DNA from: Flavobacterium dankookense
GTDB taxonomy: Bacteria; Bacteroidota; Bacteroidia; Flavobacteriales; Flavobacteriaceae
DNA: 64,000 nucleotides
NCBI RefSeq assembly: GCF_004362665.1
Contig: NZ_SNXR01000011.1
Coordinates: 434,001 to 498,000 of the forward strand
Direction: 5' to 3'
The notes below the pieces were generated by a model. It saw only the letters and a list, made by a program, of their open reading frames with translations. It ran no database searches and was not told the origin of the DNA. A program made the translations under genes and the position numbers. Position 1 is the first letter of the stretch. Every line of letters starts with the position of its first letter. Below are positions 17,299-26,710 of this stretch, piece after piece.

Positions 17299-18072
17299 TT
17301 AGTGTTTCTTTTTACGCATTTTCATGTTGATGAATTCCACCGCAAGCGAGAACGCAATGGCAAAATAGAGGTAACCTTTTGGTACTACGCCAACGTGTTG
17401 ACCAGCCAATGAAGCATTGGATAAATGCATACTTTCTGTGATTAGCATAAATCCAATGAGGATTAAAAATGCCAAACCAAGTACTTGTATTGAAGGATTG
17501 GAATTGACAAATTTTCCAACTGGAACGGCAAATAGCATCATTACGCCAACTGAAATTACAACAGCTGTAACCATAATATATAACGCACCTTCAACGCCAT
17601 TGGTCATTCCAACTGCGGTTAGAATGCTATCGACAGAGAAGATTAAATCGATTAATAAAATTTGAACAATCACGCTGCTAAATGATTTTGCTGCTGATGT
17701 TTTTAGGACTTTCTCTTCTTCGCCTTTGTGATCAACTTTTTCGTGGATTTCTTTGGTGCTTTTATAAATCAGAAAAATTCCACCTAGCAAAAGAATGATA
17801 GCTTGACCTGTAAAACTAGCGCTAAACCAACCCCAATCGATGCTAAACCATGGTGCTTTCATGGCTATTAAAACAGTTATTCCAAATAATAGCGCAATTC
17901 GCATGAACATGGCGAGAAATAAACCAATTTGGGTGGCTTTTTTGCGTTTTTCTTCGGGTAATTTTCCTGTTACTATGGAAATGAATATGATGTTGTCAAT
18001 TCCAAGAACAATTTCTAAAAATGTTAATGTTAATAGCGCAATCCAAGCGTCGGGATTTAAGAATACTTCCAT
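17299..18072 (-). CDS. TerC-family integral membrane protein
   Basis: A protein of 257 residues with about seven hydrophobic segments. The family hallmark acidic motif in the first membrane helix is present (LTFLEIVLGIDNIIFI), and a second copy occurs near residue 140 (IDLIFSVDSILTAVG). TerC-like proteins are linked to tellurite resistance and to metal (often Mn) export. There are no ter-operon partners here, so a housekeeping metal-transport role is more likely. It ends just before element C. Confidence 0.88.
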   Translation of the reverse strand: MEVFLNPDAWIALLTLTFLEIVLGIDNIIFISIVTGKLPEEKRKKATQIGLFLAMFMRIALLFGITVLIAMKAPWFSIDWGWFSASFTGQAIILLLGGIFLIYKSTKEIHEKVDHKGEEEKVLKTSAAKSFSSVIVQILLIDLIFSVDSILTAVGMTNGVEGALYIMVTAVVISVGVMMLFAVPVGKFVNSNPSIQVLGLAFLILIGFMLITESMHLSNASLAGQHVGVVPKGYLYFAIAFSLAVEFINMKMRKKKH

Positions 18073-18106
18073 GAGTTTAATTTATGTTTATGTCGATTAT
18101 ACTTGA

Positions 18107-18478
18107 TTATTCGATTTTTGTTACAATGCCACGTTGTTTTTTTGCATCGCCAACAAATGAATACTCAAAGGTATAGGAATTGTCTTTGGTGTACAAAATT
18201 TTCATACTTATTGCTTTTTTTTCTTGCATGGTTTTAGGATGCAGTTTTTCTAAAATAAACTCACAATCGTTTACCCAACGAACAGTTGCTGTGTCTGTTT
18301 TGCCGTTGAAAGTTTCAATTTGTAAATTTTCTGTTCGTGTGAAAATAGAAGTTTGTTTTTTGCCATCAATTTCTTGAGAAAACTCAAATTTTCCGATTTT
18401 AAAATCGGTGCATTTTCGTTCTTGGTCGTAGCATGAAGCTAATAGTAAAGCGAGTAGTAGTAGGGTTAATTTTTTCAT
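18107..18478 (-). CDS. Small lipoprotein of unknown function
   Basis: A protein of 123 residues with a lipoprotein signal peptide ending LLASC, Cys at residue 16. The mature part is beta-rich with motifs CTDFKIGKFEF and VRWVNDCEFIL and two further Cys that could pair. I recall homologues in Flavobacteria being mislabelled 'DNA topoisomerase IV', for which there is no support here. It follows a 58-residue membrane protein and mnmE on the same strand. Confidence 0.8.
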   Translation of the reverse strand: MKKLTLLLLALLLASCYDQERKCTDFKIGKFEFSQEIDGKKQTSIFTRTENLQIETFNGKTDTATVRWVNDCEFILEKLHPKTMQEKKAISMKILYTKDNSYTFEYSFVGDAKKQRGIVTKIE

Positions 18479-18491
18479 TATGGATTAATTC

Positions 18492-18668
18492 TTAGAAGTA
18501 AGTTATGATTATAGCTAACGTTACTACAAATGTAAGGTTTAGAATAAATGCAGTTAGTAGATTTCTTGTTTTATTTTTTTCGGCTTGTTCGTCAGCTAAT
18601 TTAGTTTTACAAAATTTGAAAATCCAACAATAAAAACCACCTAATAAGTTGTAAAAATCAGTGTTCAT
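18492..18668 (-). CDS. Small membrane protein, 58 residues
   Basis: ATG 18668-18666 to TAA 18494-18492. It begins MNTDFYNLLGGFYCWIF, continues with a charged middle (KTKLADEQAEKNKTRN) and ends in one hydrophobic helix (AFILNLTFVVTLAIIITYF). It starts two bases before the mnmE stop boundary region (mnmE ends at 18671) and precedes the lipoprotein by 13 bases, so it fits the operon exactly. The regular composition and tight packing support a real gene; function is unknown. Confidence 0.75.
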   Translation of the reverse strand: MNTDFYNLLGGFYCWIFKFCKTKLADEQAEKNKTRNLLTAFILNLTFVVTLAIIITYF

Positions 18669-18670
18669 GA

Positions 18671-20071
18671 TTATTTTCCGATACAGAAATTTGCAAAAAT
18701 ATTACCTAATAGTTCATCGTTGGTTACTTCTCCTGTGATTTCTCCAAAATAATATAACGCTTGTTTGATGTCAATTGCCATTAAATCAGAAGACAAACCG
18801 CCATCGAGACCAAAACGTACTTTTTGAATTTCTTCTAAAGCTTTTAGTAACGAATCATAATGTCGTGTATTGGTTACTATGGTTTCATTGTTTCGCAAAG
18901 CACCAGTATTGACAAAGGATAGCAGTTGACTTTTTAAATCCTCAATTCCGATGTTGTTTTTAGCTGAAATGGTCTGTAGTTTGACGTTCAGTGTTTCAAG
19001 TTGTTCCTTGATATTTTGAATTTCAGTTTCTGAAAGCAAATCAATTTTATTGATAACTACAACTAATGGTTTTAATGGAAATTGGTTTTTAATCTTTTCA
19101 ATTTCTATGATATGTTCAGAGCTTTGAACTTTAAATTTTAAACTCTCAAACAAGTATAAAACGACTTGCGCTTGTTCAATTTTTTCAAATGTTTTCTTAA
19201 TTCCGATACTTTCTACGACATCTTTTGTTTCGCGAATTCCAGCAGTATCGATAAATCGGAAACCAATTCCATCAATTACTAATTCGTCTTCAATGGTGTC
19301 GCGAGTTGTTCCAGCAATATCTGAAACTATAGCTCGTTCTTCGTTTAATAATGCGTTTAAAAGCGTTGATTTTCCAACGTTTGGTTCGCCAACAATAGCA
19401 ACAGGAATTCCGTTTTTAATCACGTTTCCTACGGCAAAACTGTCAATCAATCGTTTTAAAACAAATTCAATTCGGGTTAATAATTCTTTGAATTGTGTTC
19501 TGTCGGCAAATTCAACATCTTCTTCCGCAAAGTCTAATTCGAGTTCAATAAGCGATGCGAAATTCAATAATTCTTCTCTTAATTTGGCAATTTCAGAACT
19601 AAATCCGCCACGCATTTGCTGCATTGCAATTTGATGTGATGCTTCATTATCTGATGATATTAAGTCTGCAACGGCTTCGGCTTGCGATAAATCTAATTTT
19701 CCGTTTAAAAAGGCACGCAAAGTAAATTCTCCAGCTTGAGCCATTCTACAACCTTTACGAAGTAACAATTGAATAATTTGTTGTTGAATATAGGTTGAAC
19801 CATGACAAGAAATTTCAATGACATCTTCACCAGTATAGGAATTTGGGTTTTTAAAAATGGAAAGCAAAACTTGATCATACGTTTTTCCTTCGTCAACAAT
19901 ATGTCCAAGGTGTATGGTATGTGTATTTTGTGTACTTATTTTTTTTCCAGAAACGGATTGGAAAATACTTTCCGCAATAGGTAAAGCATTTTTTCCAGAA
20001 ATTCGAATAACTGCAATTGCTCCTGCACCAGAAGGCGAAGCTAAAGCAACAATTGTTTCTTGTGAAATCAT
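18671..20071 (-). CDS. mnmE: tRNA modification GTPase MnmE
   Basis: A protein of 466 residues. With MnmG it adds the carboxymethylaminomethyl group to U34 of certain tRNAs. N-terminal formyl-THF-binding domain (IVALASPSGAGAIAVIRISG), helical domain, then the inserted G domain: GEPNVGKSTLLN, DTAGIRET, NKID. The C-terminal catalytic motif FCIGK is intact. Length is typical for the family. Confidence 0.96.
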   Translation of the reverse strand: MISQETIVALASPSGAGAIAVIRISGKNALPIAESIFQSVSGKKISTQNTHTIHLGHIVDEGKTYDQVLLSIFKNPNSYTGEDVIEISCHGSTYIQQQIIQLLLRKGCRMAQAGEFTLRAFLNGKLDLSQAEAVADLISSDNEASHQIAMQQMRGGFSSEIAKLREELLNFASLIELELDFAEEDVEFADRTQFKELLTRIEFVLKRLIDSFAVGNVIKNGIPVAIVGEPNVGKSTLLNALLNEERAIVSDIAGTTRDTIEDELVIDGIGFRFIDTAGIRETKDVVESIGIKKTFEKIEQAQVVLYLFESLKFKVQSSEHIIEIEKIKNQFPLKPLVVVINKIDLLSETEIQNIKEQLETLNVKLQTISAKNNIGIEDLKSQLLSFVNTGALRNNETIVTNTRHYDSLLKALEEIQKVRFGLDGGLSSDLMAIDIKQALYYFGEITGEVTNDELLGNIFANFCIGK

Positions 20072-20154
20072 TTTTAAATTTTTACAAAGGTAAAATTTAG
20101 TGAGTAGTAATTAGTTAATAGTATGTAGTTTTTACTATTCATTATGCAAATATA

Positions 20155-20188
20155 AAAAAACCGTCTAGTTTTTATACAAGACGGTTTT
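20155..20188. terminator. Terminator downstream of dnaN
   Basis: AAAACCGTCT pairs with AGACGGTTTT around a 12-base loop. It lies 24 bases after the dnaN stop on the minus strand and the A/T runs allow both directions. Confidence 0.85.
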
Positions 20189-20211
20189 CAATTAAAGTAA
20201 GGTTAGTTGAT

Positions 20212-21330
20212 TTAATTGTTTAGCATAACTGGCATTACAAGCATGGTTACGGTTTCGCCTTCGTCTAAACCATCAATTGGTGTTAGAATTCCAGCTCTAT
20301 TTGGCATAGACATTTCTAATTGAATTTCATCTGAAGTTAAATTCGTCAACATTTCAGAAAGAAAACGAGAGTTAAAACCAATTTGAATATCATCACCTTG
20401 ATAATCACAAGTTAAACGCTCTTCAGCCTTGTTTGAATAGTCAATATCTTCGGCAGAAATATTTAATTCTGCACCAGCTATTTTCAAACGAATTTGGTGC
20501 GTAGTTTTGTTTGAGAAAATAGCAACACGACGAACAGAGTTCAATAATAAAACTCTATTAATCATTAGTTTATTAGGATTTTCTTTTGGAATAACAGCTT
20601 CGTAATTTGGATATTTTCCATCAATTAAACGACAAGTCAAAACGTAACTATCAAAAGAGAAAGTTGCATTAGAGTCGTTATAATCAATTTTAACTTCGGT
20701 ATCGGTTGCACCAAGAATACTTTTAAGGATATTCAGAGGTTTTTTTGGCATAATAAAATCAGCTACTTCAGATGCTTTTACATCGGTGCGAGCATATTTT
20801 ACTAATTTATGCGCATCTGTAGCTACAAAAATTAATCCTTCTGGTGAAAACTGGAAGAATACGCCACTCATTACTGGACGTAAATCATCGTTTCCAGCAG
20901 CAAAGATTGTTTTGCTGATTGCAGTTGCTAAAACATCCGCAGGAATAAGTGTTGTTGAAGGTTCGTCTAAATTTACTGATTTTGGAAATTCAGCACCTGG
21001 AGCATAAGCAATGGCATATTTTCCTGAATTAGAACTGATTTCAATCGTACTATTTTCTTCAACAGTAAACGTTAATGGCTGTTCTGGAAAAGTTTTTAGA
21101 ATGTCTAATAACAATTTTGCAGGAACAGCTACACTTCCTTGACTTGTTGAATCTATTTCTAGCGTTGCAGACATAGTAGTTTCAAGGTCAGAAGCAGAAA
21201 CGGTTAATGCTTTATTATCTAATTCAAAAAGGAAGTTATCTAGAATAGGTAAGGTGTTGCTACTGTTGATAACGCTACCTAGTACTTGTAGTTGTTTTAA
21301 TAAGTATGAACTCGATACTATAAATTTCAT
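20212..21330 (-). CDS. dnaN: DNA polymerase III sliding clamp (beta subunit)
   Basis: A protein of 372 residues built of three clamp domains. N-terminal MKFIVSSSYLLKQLQVLGSVINSSNTLPILDNFLFE, second-domain VATDAHKLVKYAR and C-terminal block ending PVMLNN without the typical E. coli MPMRL end. It encircles DNA and tethers the polymerase. dnaA and recF are not adjacent, so this is not the origin-type dnaA-dnaN order. A good promoter lies directly upstream. Confidence 0.95.
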   Translation of the reverse strand: MKFIVSSSYLLKQLQVLGSVINSSNTLPILDNFLFELDNKALTVSASDLETTMSATLEIDSTSQGSVAVPAKLLLDILKTFPEQPLTFTVEENSTIEISSNSGKYAIAYAPGAEFPKSVNLDEPSTTLIPADVLATAISKTIFAAGNDDLRPVMSGVFFQFSPEGLIFVATDAHKLVKYARTDVKASEVADFIMPKKPLNILKSILGATDTEVKIDYNDSNATFSFDSYVLTCRLIDGKYPNYEAVIPKENPNKLMINRVLLLNSVRRVAIFSNKTTHQIRLKIAGAELNISAEDIDYSNKAEERLTCDYQGDDIQIGFNSRFLSEMLTNLTSDEIQLEMSMPNRAGILTPIDGLDEGETVTMLVMPVMLNN

Positions 21331-21346
21331 TGGTAATTATTTTTTA

Positions 21347-21376
21347 CAAATATATCTTAAACTAATAGATTTCAAA
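21347..21376 (-). promoter_or_regulatory. dnaN: Promoter of dnaN
   Basis: On the minus strand TTTG (21376-21373), an 18-base spacer and TATATTTG (21354-21347) match the Bacteroidota consensus. The ATG is 16 bases further on, so the leader is very short. Confidence 0.65.
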
Positions 21377-21392
21377 AAGTTTTTTATTAACA

Positions 21393-23072
21393 TTACTTAC
21401 TGTATTTTCGCTTACGCAAAAACGTAAAGAGTAATCCAAACACCACTAGGATAACTAGCGGTAAACCAACGGTTATTACTTGTGAATAAGTGTAATCTGT
21501 ATATACTTTTTCTTTGTCCAGCATAGGTAAATCAACTTCTTTGCTTCGGATGTTGATAAGTCCAGTATCATCTAAAAGATAATTTACACAATTCATCAAA
21601 AATTCTTTATTGGCATATAAATTATTGGTCCATTTATCATAACCCAATTCTAGTGGTTGGAAGTTTTTATCCAATTGGTTTTTAATAATATCTCCATCTG
21701 AAATAACAATCATTTTATTGTCTTTTCCAATGCTGTTGAATGTATTGTCTTTGAAAGCTAAAACACGATTTTCATATACGGAATGAAATTTTCCTTCTAA
21801 TAAAACGGCTACTGGAAAATTTCCACCACCGATAAATTCTTTTTGTTCCGGACGTTCTTCCACCATGTTTAGATTTACTTCTGATGGTGTTCCAATAAGT
21901 TTTGAATATTTTGACGATGTTAGTAAAACAGTTTTTTTAATGTCATTTTTTAGTGGTTCAATTGGATTGACAAATTCAAATTTTATGATATCCAAATTAC
22001 TCACAATTGGGTTTGATGACTCGCTGTAAACTGCAGGAGAAAATAACCAAGGAAATTGCGTATACTGTGTTGCGCTTCCTCGTTGTCCAGTGGCTAAAGA
22101 AATTGGAGTAGCCATAATATCTTTTATCAAATCGGGTTTAATTCGAATTCCATATTTGAAAAATTGGTCGTTCAAATTCAAATCTCTAGGAAACGCTAGA
22201 TTTTCTCCAGTTTGCATCAAACTGTCCATTTCCATGCTCACATGATCCATCAACCAAAGCGTTTTTCCACCATTAATAATAAATTGGTCAAGCACTTGTT
22301 TTTCAGAATCGGTAAAAACTTCGGTTGGTTTTGCAATAACAGCTAAATCATATTTTTTTAAATATTTCAACGTTTCAGTTGGATTTTTAGCAACTGAATC
22401 TAAAGTAAATGTTCCGATGTAATAATTATCGCGAACCGATTTCACAAAATCAGCAATTAAAATATCGTGTAATTCGCCATTTCCTTTTATGATAGCAACA
22501 CGTTTTTGTTTTTCTTTAGAAACGGTATTGATGGCATTGGTAAAAGCATATTCAAGATGTTGAACCGAACTCACCACTTTATCAGCCGTCGATGCACCCA
22601 TCATATTTTTCAGCAAAGGAATTTTTACACTTTTATTACCACAAGTAGCAATTGCCCATGGAAAAACAACTTCCTGGGTTTGTTGACCTTTGTCATTAAC
22701 CGTAACATTAACAGGCATTAAACCTCTGTCGAGAAATGATTTTATGGTTTCATCTTTGTTATCTTCTTCTTCTAATGGATTGGCAAATTGAAAAATGATA
22801 TTTGAATTCTGTGCTTTGAACTCTTCTAATAATTGTTGTGTTTCCGTTTGAAGTTTTTTGAATTCTCCAGGAAATTCGCCTTCCAAGAAAACGTCTATGT
22901 ATACAGGTTCTTTTATTTCGTTAACAATTTGTAGCGATGTTTCTGAAAGTGTGTAACGTTTGTCAGCCGTTAAGTCAAAACGTTTAAAAATGAAATGCCC
23001 AGCAAAGTTAATTCCGATTAAAATGGCTAAAAGCGAAACTATTTTTTTGAAGTTGTTTTTTATAGTTTTCAT
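21393..23072 (-). CDS. gldG: Gliding motility protein GldG
   Basis: A protein of 559 residues: one membrane segment near residues 12-30, a large periplasmic ABC_transp_aux domain (LTADKRYTLSETS, INGGKTLWLMDHVSMEMDSL) and a C-terminal helix (VITVGLPLVILVVFGLLFTFLRKRK). It works with GldF and the ATPase GldA in a gliding-associated ABC transporter. The start overlaps the gldF stop by one base (TAATG). gldA is not in this window. Confidence 0.92.
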   Translation of the reverse strand: MKTIKNNFKKIVSLLAILIGINFAGHFIFKRFDLTADKRYTLSETSLQIVNEIKEPVYIDVFLEGEFPGEFKKLQTETQQLLEEFKAQNSNIIFQFANPLEEEDNKDETIKSFLDRGLMPVNVTVNDKGQQTQEVVFPWAIATCGNKSVKIPLLKNMMGASTADKVVSSVQHLEYAFTNAINTVSKEKQKRVAIIKGNGELHDILIADFVKSVRDNYYIGTFTLDSVAKNPTETLKYLKKYDLAVIAKPTEVFTDSEKQVLDQFIINGGKTLWLMDHVSMEMDSLMQTGENLAFPRDLNLNDQFFKYGIRIKPDLIKDIMATPISLATGQRGSATQYTQFPWLFSPAVYSESSNPIVSNLDIIKFEFVNPIEPLKNDIKKTVLLTSSKYSKLIGTPSEVNLNMVEERPEQKEFIGGGNFPVAVLLEGKFHSVYENRVLAFKDNTFNSIGKDNKMIVISDGDIIKNQLDKNFQPLELGYDKWTNNLYANKEFLMNCVNYLLDDTGLINIRSKEVDLPMLDKEKVYTDYTYSQVITVGLPLVILVVFGLLFTFLRKRKYSK

Positions 23073-23797
23073 TAAGATTTCAACGATTTTAAGTTAAACA
23101 CAGTAAGCGATAGAAATAAAACTGAAACGGTAATAAAATAAATTACATCACGAGTATCTATAACACCACGAGCCATACTTTTGAAATGGTAATCCATACC
23201 AAATCGTGCAATTACATCCGATTGCGATTTTATAATAGTGGTCATTCCTTCAAAACCGTAATAAAAGAAAAAACATAAAAATACCGAAAGAATAAACGAT
23301 ACAATTTGATTTTCGGATAGCGTAGAAGTGAAAATTCCAATAGAAGTATAAGCAGCAACTAAAAATAAAAGTCCAAAATAAGAACCCATAATACTTCCCA
23401 TATCTATATTTCCCTCAGGAATTCCAAGCGATGAAATCACATAAACATAAATCAATGTTGGAATAATAGCGATTACAATTAATAAAAAAGCACCAAGGAA
23501 TTTTCCGTTAACGACTTGCCAAATCGATAAAGGTTTGGTTAAAAGTAATTCAATGGTTCCTTGTTTTTTTTCATCTGAAAAACTTCGCATAGTTACCGCC
23601 GGAATTAGGAAAATTAATATCCATGGCGAAAGTGTAAAAAACGGACTTAAATCGGCAAAACCACTTTGTAAAATATTGTATTCTCCATCAAAAACCCAGA
23701 GGAATAATCCGTTGAGTAAAAGAAAAATGGCAATAACTAAATATCCAATGGGCGAACCAAAAAAGGATTTAATTTCTCTTAATGCGATTGATTTCAT
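23072..23797 (-). CDS. gldF: Gliding motility ABC transporter permease GldF
   Basis: A protein of 241 residues with six hydrophobic helices of the ABC-2 permease type ([57 protein letters not shown]-like block). The motif [17 protein letters not shown] is characteristic. It is followed directly by gldG. It needs the ATPase GldA, encoded elsewhere, to work. Confidence 0.92.
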   Translation of the reverse strand: [241 protein letters not shown]

Positions 23798-23827
23798 TTA
23801 TTTCTTATTGTTTTTACTGAATATTAA

Positions 23828-24124
23828 TTACTGTAAACTGACAACTTTGTCAACACTCCAAGCTTCGGGTTTATCGTTGAATAATTTTTTGGTAAACGTC
23901 CAAACATCATCAAATAAAGCTGATTTTCTATAGTTTTCCAAATCTTCCTCGGTTTCCCAAAAACTGTATGTAAAAAAAATACACGGATTGTTTTTGTCTT
24001 GATATAATTCTAGATAACGATTTCCTGGCGAGTTTCGTATTTTTTCTTTGATTAAATTGAAGTTTTCCATAAATTTTGGAATATTTTCCTCATGAAAACT
24101 CATTTTTACTATACGGATGAACAT
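23828..24124 (-). CDS. Antibiotic biosynthesis monooxygenase (ABM) domain protein
   Basis: A protein of 98 residues with a single ferredoxin-like ABM domain: IRIVKMSFHEENIPKFMENF, then PGNRYLELYQDKNNPCIFFTYSFWETEEDLENYRKS. Such proteins are often small quinol monooxygenases or heme-degrading-like; the activity is not shown. The gap to the SAM-hydrolase stop is 5 bases and the same strand continues to gldF, so it may be transcribed with them. Confidence 0.85.
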   Translation of the reverse strand: MFIRIVKMSFHEENIPKFMENFNLIKEKIRNSPGNRYLELYQDKNNPCIFFTYSFWETEEDLENYRKSALFDDVWTFTKKLFNDKPEAWSVDKVVSLQ

Positions 24125-24129
24125 AAGGT

Positions 24130-24954
24130 TTAATTTTTAAATTCAATTAAAATAGTATCTCGATAATTTAGTCCCAATAAGGTATTGGCAGTTCCAACGG
24201 TTTCTGGATTACTTCTGAAAATAGCAATTTCTAGAAAACCAGCTTCGTTAAAAATGGCAAGTTTTTCACCCTCATAATCTTTAATTGAGTATTTTTCAGA
24301 GACAACAATATCGGAGTATTTAGCTAATATTGTTTTAATGATTTTGGTCTTAAATTGAATTTCATATGGACGACTTTTGCCTGTTTCTAAAAACATTTTC
24401 TTAGAAATATTTGTCACAGCATTTCCAAAATGGTCAATATAAATTACATAACCTTTAATTTGGTTTTCTTGAACCACAGCTTGAAGTTCTGTAGTTTCTT
24501 TAATACTATTAATTTCTTTGCCAATAACATTCAATAAACCTCCTTTTGCTAGATGACAAGCTACTTTTACAAAAACGTCTAAATCCGTTGCATCAGATGG
24601 AAAACGATCATGAATGTTGATGGCTACAATTTTTTGAGGAACAATTTTTTGAATTAAAATACTCAAAATACCATTGTCAGCACAAATGAAATATTGGTCA
24701 TTCCATTGCATAGCAATATGTTGATTTTCAGAATTCAATTCCACATCTACACCAATAAGATGAACAGTTCCTTTTGGAAAACTCGAAAACGCTGCACCAA
24801 TAACATAACTGGTTTTAGCTATATTAAATGGATCAATTTCATGTGAAATATCAATGATAGTAGCTTCTTGGAATTCGGATAGAATTTTACCTTTCAATGC
24901 ACCAACAAAGTGGTCTTTTAATCCGTAATCGGTTGTAAGTGTAATTATTGACAT
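24130..24954 (-). CDS. SAM hydrolase / SAM hydroxide adenosyltransferase (DUF62)
   Basis: A protein of 274 residues. N-terminal domain motifs TLTTDYGLKDHFVGALKG and IIDISHEIDPFNIAKTSYVIGAA, then GTVHLIGVDVE and CADNGILS. The C-terminal domain has YVIYIDHFGNAVTNIS. The family splits S-adenosylmethionine to adenosine and methionine, often by adding hydroxide. The catalytic Asp/His set (D9, H16, D of HEID) is in place. Divergent from phoH. Confidence 0.9.
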   Translation of the reverse strand: MSIITLTTDYGLKDHFVGALKGKILSEFQEATIIDISHEIDPFNIAKTSYVIGAAFSSFPKGTVHLIGVDVELNSENQHIAMQWNDQYFICADNGILSILIQKIVPQKIVAINIHDRFPSDATDLDVFVKVACHLAKGGLLNVIGKEINSIKETTELQAVVQENQIKGYVIYIDHFGNAVTNISKKMFLETGKSRPYEIQFKTKIIKTILAKYSDIVVSEKYSIKDYEGEKLAIFNEAGFLEIAIFRSNPETVGTANTLLGLNYRDTILIEFKN

Positions 24955-24985
24955 TAATTGTTTATAACTTAGTTGAAATCGGTTT

Positions 24986-24993
24986 CAAAAATA
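24986..24993 (-). promoter_or_regulatory. -7 element of the SAM-hydrolase gene
   Basis: Minus-strand TATTTTTG matches TAnnTTTG, 32 bases before the ATG. No clear -33 box. Confidence 0.5.
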
Positions 24994-25017
24994 GTAAAAC
25001 CTAACCGCTAATTTGAT

Positions 25018-25025
25018 TAAATTTG
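25018..25025 (+). promoter_or_regulatory. -7 element of phoH
   Basis: TAAATTTG matches TAnnTTTG, 53 bases before the TTG start of phoH. A stem-forming AGCTAA/TTAGCT pair lies in the leader at 25032-25050. Confidence 0.45.
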
Positions 25026-25077
25026 AATGCAAAGCTAATTTATTTTTAGCTAAAAAATTAATTTAATACTACTGCTT

Positions 25078-26028
25078 TTGAACGAACGTATCATTGAATT
25101 ACACGACATTGCTCCAAAAGAATTTTGGGGTGCTCAAGATGCACATCTTGAAACTATAAAAAGATATTATCCAAAACTCAAAATTGTCGCAAGAGGAACA
25201 ACACTCAAGGCATTTGGCGAAAAAGAAGAACTCGATGAGTTTGAAAATCGTTTCAATCGCTTGATGTTGCATTTCACTCGCTACAATAATATCGATACTA
25301 ATGTTATCGATAGAGTTATTCAAAGTAATTCGCAAGAAGAGCAAAGAATGCCAGATAGTGATAAAATCTTGGTTCACGGAATTGGTGGAAAACTAATCAA
25401 AGCCATGACACCAAATCAACAACGACTTGTTGAAGCGGTTAATAAAAATGATATGGTTTTTGCTGTTGGTCCAGCAGGAACTGGAAAAACCTATACAGGT
25501 GTTGCTTTGGCGGTTAAAGCTTTGAAAGAAAAGCAAGTTAAACGAATTGTACTCACACGTCCAGCAGTTGAAGCAGGAGAAAATCTAGGTTTTCTTCCTG
25601 GAGATATGAAAGACAAGTTGGATCCATACATGCAACCATTATACGATGCTTTGCGTGATATGTTGCCGCCACAAACCTTAGACGACTATATTTTGAAAGG
25701 AATTATTCAAATTGCTCCATTAGCATTTATGCGTGGTCGAACACTGGATAATGCTTTTGTGATTTTAGACGAGGCACAAAACACAACGCATTCGCAAATG
25801 AAAATGTTCTTAACGCGTATGGGTAAAAATGCTAAATTCATTATTACTGGTGATCCTGGTCAAGTGGATTTACCAAGAAGAACTATTTCAGGATTAAAAG
25901 AAGCTATTTTAGTTTTAAAAGATATCGAAGGAATTGGAATTATTTATCTTGATGACAAAGATATCGTCAGACATAGATTGGTAAAAAAAGTAATTGACGC
26001 ATATAAAAGTATAGAAAACAATGATTAA
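25078..26028 (+). CDS. phoH: PhoH-family ATPase
   Basis: A protein of 316 residues with Walker A GPAGTGKTYTG, Walker B VILDEAQNTT and ITGDPGQVDLP. PhoH-like proteins are ATPases tied to RNA metabolism. The family N-terminus (NERIIELHDIAPKEFWGAQD) is only reached from TTG 25078-25080; the first ATG in frame is about 60 codons later, so TTG is the start. A terminator follows 6 bases after the stop. Confidence 0.93.
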   Translation: MNERIIELHDIAPKEFWGAQDAHLETIKRYYPKLKIVARGTTLKAFGEKEELDEFENRFNRLMLHFTRYNNIDTNVIDRVIQSNSQEEQRMPDSDKILVHGIGGKLIKAMTPNQQRLVEAVNKNDMVFAVGPAGTGKTYTGVALAVKALKEKQVKRIVLTRPAVEAGENLGFLPGDMKDKLDPYMQPLYDALRDMLPPQTLDDYILKGIIQIAPLAFMRGRTLDNAFVILDEAQNTTHSQMKMFLTRMGKNAKFIITGDPGQVDLPRRTISGLKEAILVLKDIEGIGIIYLDDKDIVRHRLVKKVIDAYKSIENND

Positions 26029-26033
26029 TATTA

Positions 26034-26063
26034 AAAACCTGACAAATATGTCAGGTTTTTTTA
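26034..26063 (+). terminator. Terminator of phoH
   Basis: AAAACCTGACA and TGTCAGGTTTTTTT pair around a 4-base loop immediately after the stop. Confidence 0.9.
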
Positions 26064-26184
26064 TGAGGCATAACTATTTAAATTTCAGTATCTTGTAGTT
26101 TTTTTGCTAAAAAAATAAATGTAAACAAGAATTTTGGCACAAAAATTGACAAGTAGGAAGTAACAATATTTAAATTTATTAAAA

Positions 26185-26688
26185 ATGAAAAAAATTATTT
26201 TAGTAGTAGCTTTGTTCATCGGAACTGCAACTTTTGCACAAGATGTTGAAATTAACTCAAAAAATTCTTGGTTAAAATTAGGATTAAACGCAGGTTTACC
26301 TGTTGGAGATGCAGCTGATGCTTCTTCTTTTGCAGTTGGTTTAGATTTAAGAGGTCAATATTTAGTTACGGAGCATTTCGGAATTGGTGTTACTTCTGGA
26401 TATAACCATTTCTTTGGAAAAGATGGTCTAGATGATTTTGGTTTAGTTCCATTGGCAGCATTTGGTAGATATTACTTCCAAACTGAAGGTGTGTTTCTTG
26501 GTGCTGATTTAGGTTATGGTTTCCTAACTAATATTGATAATAATTCTGGTGGTTTATATGTTAATCCACAAGTTGGTTATCACAATGCTGATTGGAATAT
26601 CTATGCTTACTATCAAAACACATTTGCAGAAAATGAAGTTGATATTCAAGTTGTTGGTATTGGAGCAACATATAATTTGAAATTCTAA
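26185..26688 (+). CDS. Outer-membrane beta-barrel protein
   Basis: A protein of 167 residues: signal peptide 1-18 (ending TATFAQ), then strands LGLNAGLPVGD, VGLDLRGQYLVTEHFGIGVTSGYNHFFG, FGRYYFQTEGVFLGADLGYGF and a C-terminal strand VQVVGIGATYNLKF ending in Phe, the classic outer-membrane insertion signal. A small eight-stranded barrel is likely. Function unknown. The leader carries AT-rich DNA with no clear consensus promoter. Confidence 0.85.
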   Translation: MKKIILVVALFIGTATFAQDVEINSKNSWLKLGLNAGLPVGDAADASSFAVGLDLRGQYLVTEHFGIGVTSGYNHFFGKDGLDDFGLVPLAAFGRYYFQTEGVFLGADLGYGFLTNIDNNSGGLYVNPQVGYHNADWNIYAYYQNTFAENEVDIQVVGIGATYNLKF

Positions 26689-26710
26689 TTAGATATAGAT
26701 TTTTAATTTA

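Noticed and set aside
20212..21376. Replication origin next to dnaN
   Set aside because: No dnaA, no DnaA-box cluster and no AT-rich unwinding region are visible; the neighbours are gldG and mnmE.
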